NCBI GenBank assembly: GCA_023451265.1
Contig: JAEYAG010000099.1
Span: 1 to 14,730 of the forward strand
DNA: 14,730 nt
Reading direction: 5' to 3'
Origin: Actinomycetes bacterium
GTDB taxonomy: Bacteria > Actinomycetota > Actinomycetes > Actinomycetales > Microbacteriaceae
Part shown: piece after piece, positions 8,217 through 13,591 of the stretch
Position numbering within the stretch: position 1 is the first letter of the stretch
Layout: each line of letters begins with the position of its first letter
Program-made: the position numbers and the translations under genes
Notes under the pieces: model-generated
Told to the model about the DNA's origin: nothing
The model's input: the letters and a program-made list of their open reading frames with translations, nothing else
The model's database searches: none

Positions 8217-8250
8217 ACGGCCCCCGGATGCCTTGGCATCCGGGGGCCGT
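8217..8250. terminator. Bidirectional hairpin terminator between convergent genes
   Basis: ACGGCCCCCGGATGCC pairs perfectly over 16 bp with GGCATCCGGGGGCCGT, separated by TT (in RNA probably a 15-bp stem with a CTTG tetraloop). It starts 18 nt after the nucleotidase stop and ends 21 nt after the prpC stop on the other strand, so it can serve both transcripts. There is no proper U-tract on either side, as is common for actinobacterial terminators. The inner halves are GGATGCC and GGCATCC, the heptamer over-represented through the window. Confidence 0.88.
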
Positions 8251-8270
8251 CCCGTTCTCGCGCAGGTAGC

Positions 8271-9461
8271 TCAGGCGTCGGCTTCGGCGGCCCGCAGCGA
8301 GATGGCGGAGGTGCCGACCTCGTCGACGAACCCGTCGATGTGCCGTTCGTCCGGGCCGACATACGCCGACAGCGGACGGATGAGGGCGTTGGATGCCGCC
8401 TGCTCCATGATGTGCGCCGTCCAGCCCACGACGCGCGCGGCCACGAACAGCGGCGTGAAGGTCAGGGTGTCGAAGCCCATCAGGTTGTAGGCCGGCCCGG
8501 ACGGATAGTCGAGGTTCGGGTAGATGCCCTTGCGCGCCACGAACTCGCGCTCGAGCGTCGTGTATAGCGCCTCCACGTCGGGGCGGTCGTAGTGCGCGAT
8601 GAGGGTGTCGAGCGCGGCCTTCATCGTCGGCACGCGCGAGTCGCCGCGCTTGTACACGCGGTGACCGAAGCCCATGATCTTGCGCTTCTCCGCGAGCGCG
8701 CGATCGAGCCAGGGGACGACGTTGTCGGCATCCCCGATCTCGTCGAAGATGTGCAGCACGGCCTCGTTCGCGCCGCCGTGCAGCGGACCCTTGAGCGCGC
8801 CGATCGCGCCCACCACCGCGGAGTACAGATCGCTGAGGGTCGACGTGATGACCCGCGCCGTGAACGTCGACGCGTTGAAGGAGTGCTCCGCGTACAGGAT
8901 CATCGAGCGGTTGAACGCGTCGACGACGACGGGGTCGGCCTCGGCGCCGAACGTCATCCAGAGGAAGTTGGCGGCGTAGTCGAGGTCGTCGCGCGGGGCG
9001 ATCAGTTCCTGGCCGCGCCGCCGCCGCTGGCCGTACGCGACGATGGCCGGCAGCGCGGCGAAGAGGCGGATGCTGCGCTGCAGGTTCTCCGCCGGCGTGC
9101 CGCCGGCGTCGAGCACCGACCCGGTGCCGGCGAGGTCGCGGGCACCGAGGACGCTGACGGCCGAGCGGATCTCGTCCATCGGGTGGGCATCGAGCGGCGT
9201 GAGGTCGATGACGGCCTTCACGTCGTCGGCGAGCGCTCGGTGCTGTCGCTCGGTCCGGCGCAGGTCGGCGAGCTGGTCATCGGTCGGCAGCTCGCCGTTC
9301 CACAGCAGGTACGACACCGCCTCGGCGGGCTGGGTCGCGGCGAGCTCGTGTACGGGGTAGCCGCGGTAGAGCAGCGAGTTGGTCTCGGGGTTCACCTTGC
9401 TCACCGACGTGACGTCGGCGACGACCCCCGCGAGCCCCTTGTGGATGTCCTGGTCGGGCAT
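8271..9461 (-). CDS. prpC: 2-methylcitrate synthase
   Basis: Cytoplasmic citrate-synthase-family enzyme condensing propionyl-CoA with oxaloacetate to 2-methylcitrate, the first step of the methylcitrate cycle. The 396 residues contain AEHSFNASTF (H193), GPLHGGANE (H228), GFGHRVYK (H267) and NLDYPSGP (D318), so the catalytic His/His/Asp set is complete. The length and these motifs suit the short bacterial PrpC/CS type rather than the larger hexameric GltA. The assignment to methylcitrate rather than citrate rests mainly on the adjacent prpB and prpD. ATG 9461 is preferred because AAGGAG lies 5 nt upstream; the GTG at 9467 overlaps that site. The start is 2 nt after the prpB stop, so translation is probably coupled. 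It is the last gene of the operon. Confidence 0.93.
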   Translation of the reverse strand: MPDQDIHKGLAGVVADVTSVSKVNPETNSLLYRGYPVHELAATQPAEAVSYLLWNGELPTDDQLADLRRTERQHRALADDVKAVIDLTPLDAHPMDEIRSAVSVLGARDLAGTGSVLDAGGTPAENLQRSIRLFAALPAIVAYGQRRRRGQELIAPRDDLDYAANFLWMTFGAEADPVVVDAFNRSMILYAEHSFNASTFTARVITSTLSDLYSAVVGAIGALKGPLHGGANEAVLHIFDEIGDADNVVPWLDRALAEKRKIMGFGHRVYKRGDSRVPTMKAALDTLIAHYDRPDVEALYTTLEREFVARKGIYPNLDYPSGPAYNLMGFDTLTFTPLFVAARVVGWTAHIMEQAASNALIRPLSAYVGPDERHIDGFVDEVGTSAISLRAAEADA

Positions 9462-9463
9462 GC

Positions 9464-10366
9464 TCACTCCTTCGTGATCTGAAAGTTGAAGACGTTCGTG
9501 TCGAAGTGGTTGTACGCCTCGTAGTCGAGCAGGTCGTACAGGTCGGCGCGATGCTGCATCTGGACCAGCTGCAAGGTCAGGTGCCCCTCGTCGTTCAGCG
9601 TATCCAGCGCGCGGCCCGCCGCGCCCATCGCCATCCGCAGGAGGGACACCGGCCAGATGACGATCTGGACACCGGCATCCCGTAGCTGGTCGACAGCGAA
9701 CAGCTCGCTCTTGCCGAACTCGGTCATGTTGGCGAGGATCGGCACGTCGACCGCGTTCGCGACGGCCTCGAACTCGCCGAGATCGCGCATCGCCTCGGGG
9801 AAGATCGCGTCGGCCCCGGCATCCACCAGCGCCTTCGCGCGATCGATCGCAGCGTCAAGACCTTCCACGGCACGGATGTCGGTGCGCGCCATGATGAGGA
9901 AGTTCGGATCGCGGCGGGCGTCGACGGCGGCACGGATGCGCTTCAGTGCGGTGTCCTCGTCGACGACCTGCTTGCCGTCGAGGTGGCCGCAGCGCTTCGG
10001 GTTGACCTGGTCTTCGATGTGCGTGCCGGCGATCCCCGCATCCTCGAGCGTCTGGATCGTGCGGGCGACGTTCATCGGCTCACCGAACCCGGTGTCGGCG
10101 TCGATGATGGCGGGCAGCTCCGTCATGCGGGCGATCTGCTGACCGCGGCCGGCGACCTCGGTGAGCGTCGTCAGGCCGATGTCGGGCAGGCCCAGGTCGG
10201 CCGACAGCACGGCGCCGGAGATGTACACCCCCTCGAAACCCTTGCGCTCGATGAGCCGGGCGGACAGCGGGTTGAAGGCGCCCGGGAACCGCAGCAGCTC
10301 CCCCGCCGCCAGCCGCTCCCGCAGCAGCCGCCGCTTCTCCGCGGCCGGTGTCTGTGAGTACAGCAT
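9464..10366 (-). CDS. prpB: 2-methylisocitrate lyase
   Basis: Splits 2-methylisocitrate into pyruvate and succinate, the last step of the methylcitrate cycle. The 300 residues match PrpB, not the longer isocitrate lyase (about 430). Visible motifs are YISGAVLSADLG near the N terminus, the metal-binding DADTGFGEP (D89, D91), the catalytic KRCGH (C126) and MARTD. The start codon ATG overlaps the prpD stop by one base (TGATG), with AAGGGG 8 nt upstream. The stop is 2 nt before prpC ATG. Both junctions point to one polycistronic, coupled mRNA. Confidence 0.95.
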   Translation of the reverse strand: MLYSQTPAAEKRRLLRERLAAGELLRFPGAFNPLSARLIERKGFEGVYISGAVLSADLGLPDIGLTTLTEVAGRGQQIARMTELPAIIDADTGFGEPMNVARTIQTLEDAGIAGTHIEDQVNPKRCGHLDGKQVVDEDTALKRIRAAVDARRDPNFLIMARTDIRAVEGLDAAIDRAKALVDAGADAIFPEAMRDLGEFEAVANAVDVPILANMTEFGKSELFAVDQLRDAGVQIVIWPVSLLRMAMGAAGRALDTLNDEGHLTLQLVQMQHRADLYDLLDYEAYNHFDTNVFNFQITKE

Positions 10367-11892
10367 CAGAACAGCCCCTTCGGCGTGGGAACGGATGCCA
10401 GCACGCCCGCCTTCGCGACGATGTTGAGCTGCTGCACCTCGGCGGCGGTGAGTTCCGGCAGGCGCTCGGCGAGCGCGAGGAACCGCTCGATCTCGGCTTG
10501 CTCGAGCACGGGCTCGGCGAGCAGGCGGAACTTGCGGATGTAGTCGGCGCGGGCGAAGGGGCGCGCGCCGAGCGGGTGCGCGTCGGCGACGGCGATCTCA
10601 TCGGTCAGGGTCGAGCCGTCGGTGAGGCGGATCTCGACCCGACCGCCGAACGCCTTCTCGTCGGGGTCTTCGGAGTGGTAGCGGCGCGTCCACTCGGCGT
10701 CCTCGGCCGTCGTGATCTTGTGCCAGAGGGCGACGGTGTCGGGGCGCGACGCGCGCTCGGGCGTGTACGAGTCGACGTGGTGCCACCCGCCGTCCTGCAG
10801 CGCCACCGCGAAGATGTACGGGATCGAGTGATCGAGCGTCTCGCGCGAGGCGAAAGGGTCGTACTTCTGCGGGTCGTTCGCCCCCGATCCGATGACGTAG
10901 TGCGTGTGGTGGCTCGTGTGCAGCACGATCGAGGCGACGTTCGCCGGGTCGGTCAGCTCGGGGTGCGTGCCGTGGAGCTTCCGGGCCAGGTCGATCCACG
11001 CCTGGGCCTGGTACTCGGCCGAGTGCTCCTTCGTGTACGAGTCGAGGATCGCGCGCTTGGGCTCGCCCGGCGCCGGCAGCGGCACGTCGTAGCGCGCGTC
11101 GGGACCGTCGAGCATCCACGCGATGACGCCGTCTTCGCCTTCGTAGATCGGGCTCGGCGAGGTCTGCCCGCGCATCGCGCGGTCGACGGCCTCGACCGCC
11201 ATCTTGCCGGCGAAGGCGGGGGCGTGCGCCTTCCACGTGGAGATCTCGCCCTTGCGCGACTGCCGCGTCGCGGTCGTCGTGTGCAGGGCCTGGCCGACGG
11301 CCTGGTAGATCGTGTCGGCGTCCAGTCCCAGGAGGGTGCCGATGCCGGCGGCAGCCGACGGACCGAGGTGGGCCACGTGGTCGATCTTGTGGCGGTGCAG
11401 GCAGATCGCGCGCACGAGGTCCATCTGGATCTCGTAGCCCGTCGCGATGCCGCGCACGAGCGCCGCACCGTCGGCCCCGACGTGCTGGGCGACCGCGAGG
11501 ATCGGCGGGATGTTGTCGCCCGGGTGCGAGTACTCCGCGGCGAGGAACGTGTCGTGGTAGTCGAGCTCGCGCACGGCGACCCCGTTCGCCCAGGCGGCCC
11601 ACTCGGGGCTCGACACGGTCTCGTTCGGCTCACCGAACAGCGCCCCACCGTGGCCGCCGCGCGAGACGGGGTGATCCAGCGCCTGCGCACGCGCCGCGAC
11701 GACGGGACCGCGGGTGAGGGATGCCGCGGCCACCGCCGCGTTGTCGATCACCCGGTTGATGATCATGTCGACGACATCCGGCTCGACGGCGACGGGGTCG
11801 GCGGCGACCTCGGCGATCTTGTAGGCGAGCTGGTCCTGCCTCGGCAGCTCCTCCTCGGAGCGGTGAACACGGACGTGATGCGTGACGGTCAT
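10366..11892 (-). CDS. prpD: 2-methylcitrate dehydratase (MmgE/PrpD family)
   Basis: Dehydrates 2-methylcitrate to 2-methyl-cis-aconitate between the PrpC and PrpB steps. The 508 residues have the PrpD hallmarks ELDYHDTF and SHPGDNIPP (about 109-130), the segment GEISTWKAHAPAFAGKMA, and SHHTHYVIGSG near the C-terminal domain. It is an iron-sulfur-independent fold, unlike AcnD. No acnD or prpF is in the operon, so rehydration to methylisocitrate must rely on a general aconitase or on PrpD itself. ATG 11892 has AAGGA 6 nt upstream. It overlaps the gntR stop in the classic ATGA arrangement, and its own stop overlaps prpB. Confidence 0.94.
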   Translation of the reverse strand: MTVTHHVRVHRSEEELPRQDQLAYKIAEVAADPVAVEPDVVDMIINRVIDNAAVAAASLTRGPVVAARAQALDHPVSRGGHGGALFGEPNETVSSPEWAAWANGVAVRELDYHDTFLAAEYSHPGDNIPPILAVAQHVGADGAALVRGIATGYEIQMDLVRAICLHRHKIDHVAHLGPSAAAGIGTLLGLDADTIYQAVGQALHTTTATRQSRKGEISTWKAHAPAFAGKMAVEAVDRAMRGQTSPSPIYEGEDGVIAWMLDGPDARYDVPLPAPGEPKRAILDSYTKEHSAEYQAQAWIDLARKLHGTHPELTDPANVASIVLHTSHHTHYVIGSGANDPQKYDPFASRETLDHSIPYIFAVALQDGGWHHVDSYTPERASRPDTVALWHKITTAEDAEWTRRYHSEDPDEKAFGGRVEIRLTDGSTLTDEIAVADAHPLGARPFARADYIRKFRLLAEPVLEQAEIERFLALAERLPELTAAEVQQLNIVAKAGVLASVPTPKGLF

Positions 11893-12518
11893 GGGGTTCC
11901 TTCCAGAGAGGCGAGGATGGCGCGGAGCGCGTTGTGCAGGTGGACGTGGGTGGCGTGGGCGGCGAGGTCGCCGTCGCCCTCGCCGATGGCCCCGGCGATG
12001 ACGCGGTGTTCGGCGACGGATGCCGCGAGGCGTTCGGGGTTCTCACGCGCCAGGCGCCGCACCCGGACGAGGTGCGTGCGCACGTTGCGCAGCGCCGCAG
12101 TGAGGTAGTCGTTCGCGACGGCGGCATCCATCGCAGCGTCGAACCGGGCGATGAGCGCGTAGTAGGCGTCGGGGGCGGCCGCGGCATCCGTCTCGGCGAA
12201 CTCGGCGGCGAGCGCCGTGAACGTCTCGCGGTCGCCGCGCGCGGCAGCCAGACGCGCGGCCGACTCCTCCAGCGCGCGCCGCACCTCGAACAGCTCGCGG
12301 ATGTCGCCGGTGTCGAGATCGCTCACGACGGTGACGCGGGGGGATGCCTGCACGACGAGCCCGTCGGCGGCGAGGCGTCCGAGGGCTTCGCGCAGCGGAG
12401 TGCGGCTGACGCCGAGACGGGCGGCCTGCTCGACCTCCCCGAGGACGGCCCCGGGGGCGAGAGCGCCGGACTGGATCTCATCGAGGAGTGCGCGGTACGC
12501 ACGGTCGCTGGCCCTCAT
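11889..12518 (-). CDS. GntR-family (FadR/FCD type) transcriptional regulator of the prp operon
   Basis: DNA-binding regulator of 209 residues, first gene of the prp operon and probably its repressor. A winged helix-turn-helix occupies residues about 5-65, with the recognition segment LGVSRTPLREALGRLAADGLV (split here as LGVSRTPLREAL and GRLAADGLV). An FCD ligand-binding domain spans about 72-200. The usual FCD metal motif D-x-x-F-H reads I-x-x-F-D here (123-127), while EH (H171) and a His-rich HATHVHLH (188-195) remain, so the metal site may be altered. ATG 12518 is chosen over GTG 12521 because a GAGGGGG site sits at better spacing. The stop overlaps prpD (ATGA). Methylcitrate or propionyl-CoA is a reasonable inducer by context only. 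GTATAC dyads upstream fit FCD-type operators and suggest autoregulation. Confidence 0.9.
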   Translation of the reverse strand: MRASDRAYRALLDEIQSGALAPGAVLGEVEQAARLGVSRTPLREALGRLAADGLVVQASPRVTVVSDLDTGDIRELFEVRRALEESAARLAAARGDRETFTALAAEFAETDAAAAPDAYYALIARFDAAMDAAVANDYLTAALRNVRTHLVRVRRLARENPERLAASVAEHRVIAGAIGEGDGDLAAHATHVHLHNALRAILASLEGTP

Positions 12519-12528
12519 CACTCACCCC

Positions 12529-12543
12529 CTCGTTCGGAACGAG
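12529..12543. promoter_or_regulatory. 15-bp dyad at the gntR ribosome-binding site
   Basis: CTCGTTC-G-GAACGAG is a perfect 7-bp inverted repeat around one base. On the minus strand it ends in the GAG of the GAGGGGG ribosome-binding site of gntR. It could be a third protein-binding site or, in mRNA, a 6-bp hairpin with a 3-nt loop partly hiding the ribosome-binding site. It abuts the GTGTATACAC dyad. Confidence 0.45.
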
Positions 12544-12552
12544 TGTATACAC
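12543..12552. promoter_or_regulatory. GTGTATACAC dyad, likely GntR operator (site 1)
   Basis: A perfect 10-bp palindrome 24 bp upstream of the gntR start codon. A GTATAC core with flanking T/A (TGTATACA) is the typical operator of FCD-type GntR regulators such as the one encoded next to it. Its position in the leader or promoter of the prp operon would repress when occupied. Confidence 0.6.
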
Positions 12553-12594
12553 AGAGTCCCCTCGACACCACTCCAGGTCCCGAGACGCCGATTT

Positions 12595-12604
12595 TCGTAT
12601 ACAT
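12595..12604. promoter_or_regulatory. GTATAC dyad, likely GntR operator (site 2)
   Basis: TCGTATACAT contains a second GTATAC centre at 12597-12602, exactly 52 bp from the centre of site 1, close to five helical turns. The flanks are less symmetrical than in site 1 (C rather than T on the left). A weak minus-strand promoter, TTCATG-N17-TAGACC (-10 at 12618-12613), would start transcription next to it. Confidence 0.5.
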
Positions 12605-12625
12605 CCCCACACGGTCTACACGGTA

Positions 12626-12654
12626 TTCACAAATTCATGAAACAGGCGTAGCGT
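12626..12654 (+). promoter_or_regulatory. Sigma70-type promoter giving a leaderless ABC-transporter mRNA
   Basis: TTCACA (12626-12631, 5 of 6 to TTGACA) and TAGCGT (12649-12654, fits TAnnnT) are spaced by 17 nt. Only 7 nt separate the -10 from ATG 12662, the normal distance from a -10 to the transcription start. No Shine-Dalgarno sequence is visible before this ATG. Together this predicts that transcription starts at or within a base of the A of the start codon. Leaderless mRNAs are frequent in actinobacteria. Confidence 0.72.
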
Positions 12655-12661
12655 TCGCGCT

Positions 12662-13591
12662 ATGAGCACACCCATCTCCACGACCGGCCTGCGCAAGCGC
12701 TACGGCCGCGTCGACGCCCTCGACGGACTCGACCTCACCGTCGACTCGGGGCAGGTGCACGGCTTCCTCGGCCCGAACGGCGCGGGGAAGTCCACCACCA
12801 TCCGCATCCTGCTCGGCCTCGCCCGGCCGACCGGCGGAACCGCGCGCGTCTTCGACGCCGACCCGTGGCGGCGGGCCGCCGAGCTGCACCGCCGCCTCGC
12901 GTACGTCCCGGGCGACGTGGACATCTGGCCGAACATCTCCGGCGGCGAGGCCATCGACCTGCTCAGCCGCCTGCGCGGCGACGGGCGCGGCGCCGCCTAC
13001 GCGGCCGAGAAGCGGCGCCTGTGCGACGTGTTCCAGTTCGACCCGCGCAAAAAGGGCCGCGCGTACTCGAAGGGCAACCGGCAGAAGGTCGCGCTCATCG
13101 CGGCGTTCGCGGTGCCGGCAGACCTGTACATCCTCGACGAGCCGACGAGCGGGCTCGACCCGCTCATGGAGGTCGTCTTCCAGAACGAGATCGCCCGCGT
13201 GCGCGCCGCCGGCGCGACGGTGCTGCTGTCGAGCCACATCCTCTCCGAGGTGGAGCAGCTGTGCGACCGCGTCTCGATCATCCGCCACGGCCGGATCGTC
13301 GAGTCCGGCACCCTCGCCGACATGCGCCACCTCACGCGCACCGAGGTCTCGTTCGCCGCGACCGCCACCGCGACCGCCGCCGCAGCCGCGGCGATCCCGG
13401 GGGCGGAGGATGCCGCGGAGCAGAACGGCCGCGTCAGCATCAGCCTCGCAAGTGACGCCGTCGCCGCCGCACTGCCGCGCCTGGCCGTGCTCGGGGTCGA
13501 GGGGCTGCGGGTGGCGCCGCCGTCGCTCGAGGAGCTGTTCCTGCGCCACTACGGCGAGGCCGCCCCCGCTCCCGCAGAGGCGCACCGATGA
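12662..13591 (+). CDS. ABC-2 type exporter, ATP-binding protein
   Basis: Cytoplasmic ATPase of 309 residues that drives the permease encoded next. Visible: Walker A GPNGAGKS (37-44), the Q-loop region as YVPGDV (81-86, no Gln), an unusual signature YSKGNRQK (135-142) in place of LSGGQ, Walker B YILDEP (156-161, E160), the D-loop SGLDP and the switch H192. The YSKGNRQK signature and YVPGD are, to my knowledge, characteristic of the actinobacterial family often annotated as a polyketide-antibiotic exporter. An Ala/Thr-rich tract (232-245) links to a small C-terminal domain. The start is supported by the leaderless promoter, not by a ribosome-binding site. The last codons overlap the permease start (ATGA). 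The substrate is unknown; no TetR-type regulator is adjacent. Confidence 0.93.
   Translation: MSTPISTTGLRKRYGRVDALDGLDLTVDSGQVHGFLGPNGAGKSTTIRILLGLARPTGGTARVFDADPWRRAAELHRRLAYVPGDVDIWPNISGGEAIDLLSRLRGDGRGAAYAAEKRRLCDVFQFDPRKKGRAYSKGNRQKVALIAAFAVPADLYILDEPTSGLDPLMEVVFQNEIARVRAAGATVLLSSHILSEVEQLCDRVSIIRHGRIVESGTLADMRHLTRTEVSFAATATATAAAAAAIPGAEDAAEQNGRVSISLASDAVAAALPRLAVLGVEGLRVAPPSLEELFLRHYGEAAPAPAEAHR

Noticed and set aside
8271..9461. Housekeeping citrate synthase (gltA)
   Set aside because: Catalytic residues alone cannot exclude it, but the coupled operon with prpB and prpD and the 396-residue length favour methylcitrate synthase.
10348..12108. A 586-codon plus-strand open frame
   Set aside because: Antisense shadow of prpD and the gntR end. 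It has no recognisable domain, and prpD is complete on the other strand with coupled start and stop.
12529..12543. LexA/SOS box
   Set aside because: Actinobacterial SOS boxes run GAAC-N4-GTTC; here the order is GTTC then GAAC with a one-base centre.
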